Assembly: GCA_013299115.1 (NCBI GenBank)
Contig: JAAFKA010000006.1
Span: 168,790 to 232,789 of the forward strand
Direction of reading: 5' to 3'
From: Cytophagales bacterium
Lineage (GTDB): Bacteria > Bacteroidota > Bacteroidia > Cytophagales > Thermoflexibacteraceae
Length of the DNA stretch: 64,000 nucleotides
The number at the start of each line of letters is the position of its first letter. Within the stretch, counting starts at the first letter, position 1. Position numbers and translations under genes: made by a program. Of the stretch, positions 8,354-17,576 are shown in pieces. The notes under the pieces were generated by a model. That model saw only the letters and a program-made list of their open reading frames with translations, did not search any database and was not told where the DNA came from.

Positions 8354-9601
8354 TTACTCTTTCAGTCCTTTACTTACAGTTTTGCATTTCAATTCAGTTT
8401 CGTTCCATTCTCTTTCAGGTATAGAATCTTTGGTTAAGCCTGCCCCTGCATAGAGAAAGGCATGTTTCTTTAAAATTTCCATGCACCGCAAATTGACAAA
8501 TAAATGTGTTTCTTGGTTGATATTGACTTGCCCCAAATAACCTGCATAAAGTTTTCGGTCGTGTTTCTCGTGTTTAATAATAAAATCCATAGCTTCTGGT
8601 TTAGGCATACCACACACCGCAGAGGTTGGGTGCAGAAGTTGGAGCATCACCGTCCCTAATTGTGGGAAATTTACTGCCTCCATATCTACCTCAAAGTCTG
8701 TGCGAAGGTGCATGAGATTGCCTGCCACTACAGTTTTTGGTCCTTCTTCCTCAAATTCTCTCAAACGTATTTTCTTAAAACAGTTGATAATATACCTGCT
8801 TACCAAAGCCTGTTCTTCTATTTCTTTTTGTCGCCACAAAGCCTCTTGTAGATTGGTAATAGCTCCTTTTGGTTGGGTAGCTGCTAAAGCCACAGTGCGA
8901 AAAATTCGTTTTTTATCTATACTTATCAACAATTCAGGTGAAGCCCCTACCCACGTACCCAATTCGGGCGATGTTACCAGAGAAATAAAAGCCGTAGGAT
9001 AAGCTTCACAAAGATTGAGAAAAACTTGAGCAAGGTCTATTTGAGAAGGCAAAGACACCAATTTATTGCGAGAAAGCACCACTTTTTGGAATTTTCCTTT
9101 TTCCATAGCAGCTACGGCTGTTTTTACTTGTTGTTCGTAGTCGGCTTGAGTCGTTTGTTTCAAGGAGTCTGGATAGGAGTAAAAAGTAGGAAAAGCAAAG
9201 TCGGTAGGAGATTGTTGCAAGTAAGTTTGCAATAGGTCTGCAAATTTTTCTTTGACCTCGAAATTGTCTTTAATAGTATCAAAACAAGAAGTAAAAAGCT
9301 GATTATCAAGGCTTTGGAAATGAAAATCTGCCTGAATAAAATAAACTTTTCCATCGGGTTGCACAAATGGACTAACCATAAATCCCGCAGGTAGAGTTTC
9401 CAAATCTGCACCCACCCACTTTGACTTGCCCGAAAAATCTACAGCTATGTGGCAATTTCCGTTTTCAGTCTGCACAGGTAGTCGCCAGATAGCAAGTGGC
9501 AACTGCAAAGTAGTTGCTGTTTGCAAAGTAGCACACAAAATACTGGGCAAGGTCGCAGTTATATTAGGCAAAGTAGCAACTGAATATATTTTTGGTTTCA
9601 A
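8354..9601 (-). CDS. menF: Isochorismate synthase (MenF/EntC family)
   Basis: This encodes 415 residues. The C-terminal two thirds is the chorismate-binding domain: VVLSRNKLV, the region LALVSRYIINC, HPTSAVCGMPKPEA near 324, and LYAGAGLTKDSIPEREWNE at 383-401. The HPTSAVCG and GAGLTKDS motifs fit isochorismate synthases better than TrpE or PabB. It converts chorismate to isochorismate, the entry to menaquinone (the usual Bacteroidota quinone) or to siderophores. No menD, menH or ent genes are adjacent, so menaquinone is the inferred pathway. It converges with pyrF across a 125-bp spacer in which no clear terminator was seen. Confidence 0.88.
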   Translation of the reverse strand: MKPKIYSVATLPNITATLPSILCATLQTATTLQLPLAIWRLPVQTENGNCHIAVDFSGKSKWVGADLETLPAGFMVSPFVQPDGKVYFIQADFHFQSLDNQLFTSCFDTIKDNFEVKEKFADLLQTYLQQSPTDFAFPTFYSYPDSLKQTTQADYEQQVKTAVAAMEKGKFQKVVLSRNKLVSLPSQIDLAQVFLNLCEAYPTAFISLVTSPELGTWVGASPELLISIDKKRIFRTVALAATQPKGAITNLQEALWRQKEIEEQALVSRYIINCFKKIRLREFEEEGPKTVVAGNLMHLRTDFEVDMEAVNFPQLGTVMLQLLHPTSAVCGMPKPEAMDFIIKHEKHDRKLYAGYLGQVNINQETHLFVNLRCMEILKKHAFLYAGAGLTKDSIPEREWNETELKCKTVSKGLKE

Positions 9602-9679
9602 TTCTTTTTGAAAAATTTGAATATACGGACTAATGTAGTTTTATAAAGATTACAAAGCAATATTTGGTGTATAATTGTT

Positions 9680-10312
9680 TCACAATCTTTTGCAAATATA
9701 CCCCTCTCTTGCCAAAAATTCCAAATAACGGGGCAGCACAAAATACAAGTTAGGGGCAGCTTTTACACTATCGTGAAAGACCACAATAGCCCCGTTTTCT
9801 GTGTATTCCATCGTCTTTTCTAAACATTTTTGAGGGTCAAGCAAAGTGTCAAAATCTCCGCTTAATATAGTCCACATCACAATTTCGTAATCAGTTAGTA
9901 GTTGGTCGGCTTGTTTGGTGGTTAATTTGCCGTAAGGAGGGCGGAAAAGTTTTTTGTGGTGAGGTGGCAAAAAATTGTCCATTGCTGTTTGGCATTGGGC
10001 TATGTTTTCTAAAAACAAAGCATCTTCGTTTTTCCAGCCGTTGAGGTGGTTTTGGGTGTGATTGCCTACCTGATGCCCCGCAGCCAAGATTTTCTGAAAA
10101 ATGGTGGGGTATTTGTTTATGTTGTCGCCTACGCAAAAGAAGGTTGCCTCCGCCTGATACTGTGCTAATTGTGCCAATACAAAATCTGTAACTTGGGGTA
10201 CAGGTCCATCATCGAAGGTTAAATAAACTACTTTTTCTGTTGTTTCTTTTCGCCAAGTGAAACGTGGGAAAAATGATGTAACCCATTTGCCTGCATAATG
10301 TGTGTAAAACAT
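9680..10312 (-). CDS. Polysaccharide deacetylase (NodB homology domain)
   Basis: This encodes 210 residues. The NodB-domain motifs are complete: TFDDGP at 32-37 (catalytic base and metal Asp), HTQNH at 85-89 (the two metal His ligands of H-x3-H), RPPYG at 124-128, and VVFHDS towards the C-terminus. It is a metal-dependent deacetylase of N-acetylated sugars, plausibly peptidoglycan or surface polysaccharide. The ATG at 10312 is preferred. The longer TTG start at 10339 overlaps a TATATTTG box (10336-10343) that looks like the promoter -7 element. It is divergent from the amidase gene at 10445, which also acts on the cell wall. Confidence 0.9.
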   Translation of the reverse strand: MFYTHYAGKWVTSFFPRFTWRKETTEKVVYLTFDDGPVPQVTDFVLAQLAQYQAEATFFCVGDNINKYPTIFQKILAAGHQVGNHTQNHLNGWKNEDALFLENIAQCQTAMDNFLPPHHKKLFRPPYGKLTTKQADQLLTDYEIVMWTILSGDFDTLLDPQKCLEKTMEYTENGAIVVFHDSVKAAPNLYFVLPRYLEFLAREGYICKRL

Positions 10313-10335
10313 AAAACAAATTTCTGTTTGGATTG

Positions 10336-10343
10336 ACAAATAT
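10336..10343 (-). promoter_or_regulatory. Putative -7 element of the deacetylase gene
   Basis: Read on the minus strand, this is TATATTTG, an exact match to the Bacteroidota -7 consensus TAnnTTTG. It lies 24 nt before the proposed ATG. No TTTG at the proper -33 spacing is obvious, so the call is tentative. Confidence 0.4.
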
Positions 10344-10399
10344 AAAAAAGGTTTAAAGTTTTATTTGAAAATTTAGCACAAAATCCTCAATTCTTTTCA

Positions 10400-10407
10400 T
10401 ACTTTTG
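10400..10407 (+). promoter_or_regulatory. Putative -7 element of the amidase gene
   Basis: TACTTTTG matches TAnnTTTG and lies 37 nt upstream of the amidase ATG. The nearest TTTG (10364-10367) is too far upstream for a normal -33 box. Confidence 0.35.
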
Positions 10408-10444
10408 AATATTGCAATTTTCGTTCTCTAAATAAATTTTGATT

Positions 10445-11077
10445 ATGTTTTTTCGTTATTTCCTCTTTTTGAGTTGTTTGGTTTTCAATTTGGCTTGTTT
10501 CCAATCTGACAAACTGCCCATAACCAAACGCCATTTGCCCAACAAATGTTCACGAGAACGGAGCAAGGCTGATGACCTTACGCATATCATGTTGCACTTT
10601 TGCAGTTATGCCAATGAATCTCCCGAAAATCCGCACCAATTAGACAAAGTTTTGCAAATTTTCGAGCAAATTGGTGTTTCTGCACACTATATCATAGACA
10701 GAGAAGGCAAAATTTATGAGTTAGTCCCCGAAAATAGGGTGGCGTATCATGCGGGCAAAGGCAAATTTGCTACTGAACCTTCCTATGAAAACAGCCTCAA
10801 CGGACACAGCATAGGAATAGAAATGTTGGCAATAGGCACTGAAAAAGAAATGACTATGTTTTTTCCTAAAACAACTTATCAAAAAATTAATTCGCAAGCT
10901 ATTGGCTTTACAGAAGCCCAATACACCTCCTTGAAATTGCTAATTGACGACTTGGCTAAAAGGTATCCTGCTATCAAAAAAGATAGGAAACATATTGTCG
11001 GGCATGACGAATATGCACCGACTCGCCGAACAGACCCTGGTAGTTTGTTTGATTGGGGGAAAATAGGGTTAAAATAA
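10445..11077 (+). CDS. Lipoprotein N-acetylmuramoyl-L-alanine amidase (amidase_2/PGRP type)
   Basis: This encodes 210 residues. The N-terminus is a lipoprotein signal, with lipobox NLAC and lipid-modified Cys18. The amidase_2 fold follows: HIMLHF (H51), HYIIDREGKIYELV (81-94), HAGKG (102-106), and GHDEYAPTRRTDPGS (186-200). H51, H187 and D197 fit the zinc ligands of AmiD-like enzymes, including the ten-residue spacing of the last pair. It cleaves the bond between N-acetylmuramic acid and the stem peptide, probably from the outer membrane inner leaflet in peptidoglycan recycling or turnover. The ATG at 10445 is chosen over a TTG two codons earlier. Confidence 0.9.
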   Translation: MFFRYFLFLSCLVFNLACFQSDKLPITKRHLPNKCSRERSKADDLTHIMLHFCSYANESPENPHQLDKVLQIFEQIGVSAHYIIDREGKIYELVPENRVAYHAGKGKFATEPSYENSLNGHSIGIEMLAIGTEKEMTMFFPKTTYQKINSQAIGFTEAQYTSLKLLIDDLAKRYPAIKKDRKHIVGHDEYAPTRRTDPGSLFDWGKIGLK

Positions 11078-11085
11078 TTTTGAAT

Positions 11086-11180
11086 TTTAACCGCAGAGTA
11101 CGCTAAGTTTACGCTGAGTACACAAAGAAAAAATAATCTTGAAAAATATTCTTTGCGTACTTTGCGTTTTAGGTGTGTGC
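11086..11180. repeat. AACCGCAGAGTACGC-type intergenic repeat with imperfect inverted arms
   Basis: The sequence CCGCAGAGTACGCTAAG then TACACAAAG is echoed in inverted form by CTTTGCGTACTTTGCG about 40 bp later. Similar GCAGAGTACGC strings are widespread between genes in many bacteria. No ORF is convincing here. Confidence 0.4.
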
Positions 11181-11215
11181 ATTATTTGGATTTACTGTTT
11201 AGTTGTTGTTAGCAT

Positions 11216-12052
11216 TTATTGGTCTAATTCGGCTCTTAACTCTTGGATTTGTTCGAGTGTTAAGCCTGTATATTTTGCTATTTTTTCGTTAGATTCTTTT
11301 TCTGCTAACATATTTTTGGCAATTTCAATATTCCTTTCCCTTTGTGCTGCCCACTTATAGGCATCTTTTGCACTTTCTGCTGCATTGCTGTTTTTGTTTT
11401 CTGTCAGTTCTTCAGGGCTAAGTTTTTCATAGTCAATCAATTCTGCTACTTTTTTTATACCATGATTTTTAAGATTGATGCTTGGATTTTCAGGGTTTTT
11501 GATTGACTCTTTTACCAAACTTAACCAATCTCTGTAACCTTCTGGCGTGGTGTCTTTGATGTAATGATGGTTTAAGAAAATGAGTTTATGCCCAAAGACA
11601 TCAAACTCTTTGCCTTCCAAGTCAAATAAATTACTGTGGTGGAACAAAATATCTCTTTCCACTAACTTACCATTTCTTTCTGTGCCTATGTATTTGCCTG
11701 TAAAAACGGCAATCGTATAGACAACTTTGTCGGTTTTGTATTCCTTCGAACTGCGTTGCATTTCGGCTATTGCCATGTTGTGGTATAGCAAAAACCTATC
11801 AAAATTATAGTCATAGTCCACTTTCTGGATTTCTACAATAATTCGTTGGTCGTGACTTTGGGCGAAGATGTCGTATCGGCAGTCGTTACTGTTGAAATCT
11901 ATATGGGCTATCTTAGGCTCGAATCTTTTTTCGGTTTCTACGGTTTCAGGCACAAAATCTACGTTAAACAAATCTCTTACCAAACATTGCAAGACGAATT
12001 TGTCTGTAAAAGCCTTTTTGAAGATTACTTCGTTTGCTAAATTTCCAAGCAT
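11216..12052 (-). CDS. Rpn family recombination-promoting nuclease / PD-(D/E)XK transposase-like protein
   Basis: This encodes 278 residues. It begins with the Rpn-type start (ANEVIFKKAFTDKFVLQCLVRDLF) and has the nuclease core: D61 in CRYDIFAQ and the E-x-Q variant IIVEIQK with E74 and Q76. The region DYDYNFDRFLLYHNMAIAEMQ is typical of PDDEXK_2/Rpn proteins. The C-terminal helix KIAKYTGLTLEQIQELRAEL is the recurrent Rpn tail. E. coli RpnA is a Ca2+-stimulated DNA endonuclease that increases RecA-independent recombination. The protein appears intact. Two remnants of the same family lie at 34429-34898. Confidence 0.85.
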   Translation of the reverse strand: MLGNLANEVIFKKAFTDKFVLQCLVRDLFNVDFVPETVETEKRFEPKIAHIDFNSNDCRYDIFAQSHDQRIIVEIQKVDYDYNFDRFLLYHNMAIAEMQRSSKEYKTDKVVYTIAVFTGKYIGTERNGKLVERDILFHHSNLFDLEGKEFDVFGHKLIFLNHHYIKDTTPEGYRDWLSLVKESIKNPENPSINLKNHGIKKVAELIDYEKLSPEELTENKNSNAAESAKDAYKWAAQRERNIEIAKNMLAEKESNEKIAKYTGLTLEQIQELRAELDQ

Positions 12053-12150
12053 ACTACTATTGATTTAGTTTCTATGTAAAGGTAGAAAAAATATATCAAA
12101 CTATAAAATAACTTGTGGTTAAATTCATTTTGCATTGGAAAACCTCATAC

Positions 12151-12190
12151 AAAAAACTCCGCAAAAGAGTTGAAATCTTTGCGGAGTTTT
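12151..12190 (-). terminator. Rho-independent terminator for the 143-residue secreted protein gene
   Basis: AAAACTCCGCAAAG pairs with CTTTGCGGAGTTTT (arms about 12153-12166 and 12177-12190). On the minus strand the stem is followed by a run of six T. It lies about 20 bp beyond the stop codon at 12212. Confidence 0.8.
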
Positions 12191-12211
12191 ATACAATTTG
12201 CTTGGGTATTT

Positions 12212-12643
12212 TTACCTTCTAAAACCTAAAACGGCAGCACCGCAATAGCTTTGCGAGTCTTTGAAAGTAAAGCTGAGATAATAAATACCAGTAGCTTTGC
12301 ATTTGTAAGTCCAGCCGGGGAAAAATTTGTTGTTTACGTGGCTGGTTGCTAATTCGTTGCGTTGCGAATCGTAGAGTGTAACAATCATACCTTGCGCACC
12401 GCCATCTTTCCCACTCATACGAATCATGTAGTTCGTATCTTTGCTGAATACACAAGTGTATTCTATTTGCTTGCGAATACCGTTTTTGCCATCTACTTTG
12501 TAGCTTTTCACAAAAGTAAAGCCGGGTGCCAATGCTTTAAGACTTTTTGCACTATACACTTCTGCATCACACTGAGCAAAAGCCGAAGTAGCTACAAACA
12601 AGGTAGCAAACAGTATGGCAAAGGTTAAAAGTAATTTCTTCAT
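12212..12643 (-). CDS. Small secreted cysteine-containing protein of unknown function
   Basis: This encodes 143 residues with a clear signal peptide (MKKLLLTFAILFATLFVATSA, cleavage after AFA near 23). The mature part starts QCDAEVYS and contains four cysteines that could form two disulfides. The body (IVTLYDSQRNELATS, GWTYKCKATGIYYLSFTF) looks like a small beta-sandwich, as in pre-peptidase C-type or extracellular binding domains. I do not recognise the family. It lies 37 bp downstream of the lipoprotein gene at 12681-13634, probably in one transcript, and ends at a strong terminator. Confidence 0.75.
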   Translation of the reverse strand: MKKLLLTFAILFATLFVATSAFAQCDAEVYSAKSLKALAPGFTFVKSYKVDGKNGIRKQIEYTCVFSKDTNYMIRMSGKDGGAQGMIVTLYDSQRNELATSHVNNKFFPGWTYKCKATGIYYLSFTFKDSQSYCGAAVLGFRR

Positions 12644-12680
12644 AATACAGCAATTTTATAATCGTTGTTTTAAGTGTTAC

Positions 12681-13634
12681 TTATTTGATGATTTTATTTC
12701 TGATAGACTGCACAAGGCTCGATATTGCTTCTAAGTCTTGGTCAGAAATGTTTACTTTACTTTCGGTTACGTCTTGTACTATCAATTCGTCGCCTTGTTG
12801 AATCAATTTTGGAGGTAATTGTTTGGTAACAATTTCTACTCTTGCATAGATTTTTTGCAGTTCTTTCAAATCTGTAATCAAACCACCGAAGTTAGGTTTG
12901 GTTTTGAAGATGTCTAAAACTAACAAAATTTGTTCGAGAGTAAGTTTTTGCTCACCTATTTTCTCTTTCAATTTATTCAATTTTTCTTGAGCTTTGGCTG
13001 CATTGGGGCCACCTTTGGCTAATTGTTCTCTGGTTTGTTTGTGTACCAAGGTAGTCAAATAAACAGCTTCTACCCAACCACCCGACAAGATAAGAATACT
13101 TTGGTATTCTCTTTTTTCTTCTCTGAGGTGAGTGTTTATCCGTTCAAAATTTTTCTGAGTCATGTTTAGCAAAGAGTCGATATTATCTTTGCTGTTAGCA
13201 AGACGTTTGATAGTTTCGTAGTCGAAGTACTGACCTATACCCAAATCGTTTGCCAATTTTTTCACAGAGTTCAAATAATTTAAAATATCTTGATTTTTAT
13301 TGTAAAGATTACAATAACCCAAGTCTGTACTATACACACCCAAGTTGAGAGCCTGACGATAACTGGTGTTGTAATTGTTTACGCTGGTGTGTTCATTGAG
13401 ATTAGCAACATTGTACTCTGTGCTGACTTCTTTGATAAGTTGCGAAATCTCCAATGGCGAAGGTATAGACTGCAAAATATCTGCAATAATGTCGCCAGTC
13501 ATTTTGTTGGTTGTTACCTCCTCGTCTGTTGTTTCTTCGGTTTTTTCTCCTGTATCTCCTGTCGATGCGTTGTTGTCGCTGCACCCTAACAAAAAGATAA
13601 GAGCCAAAGCAAAAATCCAATGTGGTCTTTTCAT
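12681..13634 (-). CDS. Lipoprotein of unknown function
   Basis: This encodes 317 residues. A lipoprotein signal ends in FLLGC (Cys18), followed by a low-complexity linker rich in T, E and D (about 20-43) that tethers the folded part. The rest is predicted mostly helical, with a charged segment (QEKLNKLKEKIGEQKLTLEQI) and a hydrophobic patch (ILILSGGWVEAVYLTTL). Similar lipoproteins occur in Cytophagales, but I know no function for them. It is likely co-transcribed with the small secreted protein downstream. Confidence 0.75.
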   Translation of the reverse strand: MKRPHWIFALALIFLLGCSDNNASTGDTGEKTEETTDEEVTTNKMTGDIIADILQSIPSPLEISQLIKEVSTEYNVANLNEHTSVNNYNTSYRQALNLGVYSTDLGYCNLYNKNQDILNYLNSVKKLANDLGIGQYFDYETIKRLANSKDNIDSLLNMTQKNFERINTHLREEKREYQSILILSGGWVEAVYLTTLVHKQTREQLAKGGPNAAKAQEKLNKLKEKIGEQKLTLEQILLVLDIFKTKPNFGGLITDLKELQKIYARVEIVTKQLPPKLIQQGDELIVQDVTESKVNISDQDLEAISSLVQSIRNKIIK

Positions 13635-13737
13635 AATCGGTAAATAATTGTTAGATTTTTTTTGGTTGCAAGATTTTAGAATTAAAATTATGAAAAAGGT
13701 AGAATATAACTAAACTTTTTCTGTTTTTTTTTTGAAC

Positions 13738-15294
13738 TTAGTTTCTGTCAAACTCCTCTGACCTTCCTTTTCTGCCGTAGGCAAAATAAATGATTAGCCC
13801 GATAGACATCCAAACGACAAATGAAATTTGGGTTTCTGTGTTAAGGAAAACCATTTGAATAACAGCAGTGGCTGCACCCAAGATTGGCACAAGAGGCACT
13901 AATGGCGTTTTGAAAGGTCTTGGCATATCGGGGCGAAGTTTTCGCAAAACAATGATACCAATACAAACAATGGCAAAAGCAAGCAAAGTTCCCATAGATA
14001 CCAATTCACCAAGAATACCAATAGGCAACAAACCGCCAATTACCGCAGCTACTACGCCACTCAAAATGGTAGCTTTGGCTGGGGTGTTAAAAACGGGGTG
14101 AATATCAGACAAAACTTTTGGCAATAATTGGTCGTTTGACATGGAGAAGAAAATCCTCGACTGTCCCATGAGCATAACCAACACAACGGAAGTTAAACCT
14201 GCAATAGCACCTAATTTGATGATTGGACGCAACCAAAACATTTTTTCTCCCATTGCATTTACACCTACCGCAATAGGGTCTGGCACGTTGAGGGCTGTGT
14301 AACTCACAATACCTGTAAGCACTAAGGCTACCAAAATATACAAAACAGTTGAAACCAACAAAGAAGCAATAATACCAATCGGCATATCTCGTTGAGGATT
14401 TTTGGTTTCTTGGGCTGCCGTAGAAACTGCATCGAAACCAATGTAGGCAAAGAAAATTACGCCTGCCCCACGCAAAATACCTGTCCAACCATAATGCCCA
14501 AAACCACCCGCAGCAGGATTGTTTTTGTCAAAACTACCAAATTCGTTAGGATTTTCAGGAATAAAAGGTATCCAATTTTCTGGAACTAAGTAAAAGAAAC
14601 CAACCAAAATGAACAACACAATGACTGTAACTTTTACATAAACAATAATGTTATTTAATTTTGCCGATTCTTGTATGCCTCTTGTGAGCAAATAAGTCAT
14701 TACGCCTACAATAAACATAGCGGGCAAGTTAATAATACCTTTGGTTTGGCTAAAAGACGCTGCATTGATATTTTGCTCGCCAAGGGCTTTTGCCAATCCA
14801 TCTGTAAAGTTTTGCCAACCCGCCTTGATGTTCAGTTTAGCTGCCACATCAACAGGCACGTCTATCAATGGCGTTTGAAAAGCATTGCAATATTCGGGTG
14901 GCACGACCACGCCCAAATCTTTGAGGAAACTGACTACATAGCCCGACCAGCCCACGCTAACCGTAGCTGCACCAAAAAGGTACTCTAAAACCAAGCCCCA
15001 GCCAATAATCCAAGCTGTGGTTCTGCCCATAGTCGCATACGAATAGACGTAGGCACTACCTGCAACAGGAATCATGGAGGCAAATTCAGCATAGCATAAG
15101 GCTGCAAAAGTACAGGCTATGCCCGAAAAAATGAAGGACAAAACAATGGCAGGACCTGAATATTGGGCGGCGGCTGTACCTGTGAGTACAAAAATTCCTG
15201 TGCCAATAATAGCCCCGATGCCGAGTAAAGTAAGTTGGGTGGCGGTGAGGGTACGTTTGAGTTCTCCTTCGCCTTGCGGTCTGTGTGATGACAT
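13738..15294 (-). CDS. APC-family amino acid permease
   Basis: This encodes 518 residues with about 12-14 transmembrane segments. TM1 holds LTLLGIGAIIGTGIFVLTG (about 21-39), the unwound-helix substrate site of APC transporters. YAEFASMIPVAGSAYVYSY (about 68-86) and FFAYIGFDAVSTAAQETKNP (about 277-296) match the cationic amino acid transporter (CAT/YfnA) subgroup. It probably imports amino acids by proton symport or exchange. Specificity cannot be read from the sequence. The gene is monocistronic on the minus strand. Confidence 0.88.
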   Translation of the reverse strand: MSSHRPQGEGELKRTLTATQLTLLGIGAIIGTGIFVLTGTAAAQYSGPAIVLSFIFSGIACTFAALCYAEFASMIPVAGSAYVYSYATMGRTTAWIIGWGLVLEYLFGAATVSVGWSGYVVSFLKDLGVVVPPEYCNAFQTPLIDVPVDVAAKLNIKAGWQNFTDGLAKALGEQNINAASFSQTKGIINLPAMFIVGVMTYLLTRGIQESAKLNNIIVYVKVTVIVLFILVGFFYLVPENWIPFIPENPNEFGSFDKNNPAAGGFGHYGWTGILRGAGVIFFAYIGFDAVSTAAQETKNPQRDMPIGIIASLLVSTVLYILVALVLTGIVSYTALNVPDPIAVGVNAMGEKMFWLRPIIKLGAIAGLTSVVLVMLMGQSRIFFSMSNDQLLPKVLSDIHPVFNTPAKATILSGVVAAVIGGLLPIGILGELVSMGTLLAFAIVCIGIIVLRKLRPDMPRPFKTPLVPLVPILGAATAVIQMVFLNTETQISFVVWMSIGLIIYFAYGRKGRSEEFDRN

Positions 15295-15492
15295 TTTGTA
15301 TTTGGTAGATTAAAGTAAAACAGTTTATCTTTTGTGTATTGGCAGCAAGAAAGTGCCAATTATTTTACAAAGTTCAGTAAAATATAGGAAACAAAAGACA
15401 ATAATACATTTTTTTATTTAAAATCAAATGAAATTGAAAAAAATTGCAATTTATACTTTATTTTTGAGATAGTTTTTCAACAATAGAATAGT

Positions 15493-15609
15493 ATGAACAA
15501 TATCTTAGTTAAGTTTTTTGGTTATTATGCCTTGCTAATTCATGGCAGCCCAATGTTTATAGACAGATGGTTGTGGCTTACTGCGCGTCTTCCAAAAAGT
15601 TTGAAATGA
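15493..15609 (+). pseudogene. N-terminal remnant of a class I SAM methyltransferase-like gene
   Basis: A 38-codon ORF reads MNNILVKFFGYYALLIHGSP then MFIDRWLWLTARLP. From memory, this resembles the N-terminus of Bacteroidota SAM-dependent methyltransferases (LIHGDxxxxDRWLWLKKRLP), which in intact genes is followed by the GCGSG motif. Here it meets a TGA, and no continuation was found in other frames. It is interpreted as a truncated remnant. The rest of the 15295-15784 spacer shows nothing recognisable. Confidence 0.35.
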
Positions 15610-15784
15610 CCAAGATATTAAAAACTCAGAAAAGTAATACAGAGCTAAAAAATCTGTAGAGTTTTCAGAAAATAACTGCCAAAATAAGTTTTTCATTTTC
15701 AGAAGTTTTTGTATTTCCTGAACTTTATTAGGTAGCTTTATGTTTGCAATAGGTAACAACTTTTTTAGTTTTCCAACCCCAAAA

Positions 15785-17569
15785 ATGGCACAAAAAGAAA
15801 CCGCAAGTGGAAATATATTTGATAGCAAAATATTATTGCGAATCTACCAATTTGTAAAACCTTATCAATCAGTTTTTTATCTCCTCATTTTCCTCATCTT
15901 GCTCGGAGGTGTGCTTACGCCTACCCGACCTTATTTGATAGAATATACCATAGACCACCACATAGCCAACGGCAACTTGAAAGGGCTATACCAAATGATA
16001 GGCTTGATGTTGGCTTTGGCTTTGGTGCAGGCAGGCATACAGTTTGTGCAGGCTTATTTTTCTGATTGGCTGGGGCAAAATGTGATTAGAGATATACGAG
16101 TCAAGTTGTTTCGCCATATTTTGGGTATGCGGTTGCAATTTTATGACAAAACTCCTGTTGGCAGACTGATAACTCGCACCGTATCTGATGTGGAAACCTT
16201 AGCCAGCGTATTTTCAGAAGGTTTGGCAGCTATTGTGGGTGATGTGTTGCAAATTATTTTCATCGTCGCCCTGATGTTTTATACAGATTGGCGGTTGAGT
16301 TTAATTAGTTTAGCCACATTGCCTTTGTTGCTCGGCTCTACTTATGTTTTCAAAGAAAAAGTAAAAGTGGCTTTCAACGAAGTGCGTACTGCCGTTTCTA
16401 ACCTCAATTCTTTTTTGCAAGAACACATTACAGGCATGAACATAGTCCAGATTTTTGGGGCAGAGGCAAAAGAAAATACCAAATTCCAAGAAATTAATCG
16501 GGAACACCGCAAAGCACATATCAAATCGGTGTTTTACTATTCGGTTTACTTCCCTGTTGCCGAAGTCATTGGGGCTATGGGAACAGGCTTGTTGGTTTGG
16601 TATGGGGCAAGAGGTGTAATCCATGACGACATGACGTTGGGAACTTTAATTGCTTTTATCCTTTATATTGCCATGTTTTTCCGCCCTGTCCGAATGATTG
16701 CAGATAGGTTTAACACTTTGCAAATGGGTATTGTAAGTTCAGACCGTATTCTTAGTTTGTTAGACAGCCAAGAATTTGTTCAACAATCTGGTGCGTATAT
16801 TCCCGAAAACATACATGGCGATGTGGTGTTTGAAAATGTTTGGTTTGCTTATAATGACGAAAATTATGTACTGAAAAATATAAACTTCGAGGCTCATCGC
16901 GGACAAATGATAGCCTTTGTAGGAGCTACAGGTGCTGGCAAGTCGTCTATTATCAATTTATTAAGTCGTTTTTATGAAATTAATCAGGGCAATATCAAAC
17001 TCGATGGCAAAGACATTAGAGAATACAATTTGGCTGCTTTGAGAGAAAATATAGGTGTGGTCTTGCAAGATGTCTTTTTGTTTTCGGCAAGCATCATGGA
17101 AAATATTACCTTAGGCAATCCCAATATTTCGCGTGAAACTGTCATTGCAGCAGCAGACTTGGTAGGGGCAAGAGAATTTATAGAAAAACTGCCCAATGGT
17201 TTCGACTACAACGTGATGGAAAGAGGAGCAACGCTGTCTGTTGGGCAACGCCAATTAATTTCTTTCATTCGCACTTTGGTTTACAATCCTGCCATTATCA
17301 TTTTGGACGAGGCTACTTCCTCTGTGGACACCGAAACCGAAGAGCTGATACAAAATGCTATTGCCAAAATGATGAAAGGGAGAACTGCCATAGTCATAGC
17401 CCACCGTTTGGCAACCATTCAACACGCAGACAAGATTTTTGTGTTAGACAAGGGAGAAATCAAAGAAACAGGCACACACGAACAGTTATTGGCTGCCAAA
17501 GGTGCGTATGCCCACCTCCACCAAATGCAATACAAAACGTCGCATTTGCCTGTGGGAGAAAGAGGGTAA
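15785..17569 (+). CDS. ABC exporter, fused permease and ATPase (MsbA/MdlB-like)
   Basis: This encodes 594 residues from the ATG at 15785 (15 extra codons are possible upstream). The N-terminal ABC_membrane domain has six TM helices (about 30-310). The nucleotide-binding domain follows with Walker A GATGAGKSS (about 380-388), a Q-loop in GVVLQDVFLF, the signature LSVGQRQL (Val in place of the first Gly of LSGGQ, as in MdlB-type exporters), Walker B IIILDEATSS, and the H-loop AHRLAT. It would act as a homo- or heterodimer exporting lipid or drug. No partner half-transporter is adjacent, so a homodimer is likely. The substrate is unknown. Confidence 0.9.
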   Translation: MAQKETASGNIFDSKILLRIYQFVKPYQSVFYLLIFLILLGGVLTPTRPYLIEYTIDHHIANGNLKGLYQMIGLMLALALVQAGIQFVQAYFSDWLGQNVIRDIRVKLFRHILGMRLQFYDKTPVGRLITRTVSDVETLASVFSEGLAAIVGDVLQIIFIVALMFYTDWRLSLISLATLPLLLGSTYVFKEKVKVAFNEVRTAVSNLNSFLQEHITGMNIVQIFGAEAKENTKFQEINREHRKAHIKSVFYYSVYFPVAEVIGAMGTGLLVWYGARGVIHDDMTLGTLIAFILYIAMFFRPVRMIADRFNTLQMGIVSSDRILSLLDSQEFVQQSGAYIPENIHGDVVFENVWFAYNDENYVLKNINFEAHRGQMIAFVGATGAGKSSIINLLSRFYEINQGNIKLDGKDIREYNLAALRENIGVVLQDVFLFSASIMENITLGNPNISRETVIAAADLVGAREFIEKLPNGFDYNVMERGATLSVGQRQLISFIRTLVYNPAIIILDEATSSVDTETEELIQNAIAKMMKGRTAIVIAHRLATIQHADKIFVLDKGEIKETGTHEQLLAAKGAYAHLHQMQYKTSHLPVGERG

Positions 17570-17576
17570 TTTTTAG

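Noticed and set aside
15535..15828. A 97-codon minus-strand ORF
   Set aside because: It overlaps the start of the ABC exporter and the methyltransferase scrap on the other strand, and has no motif.
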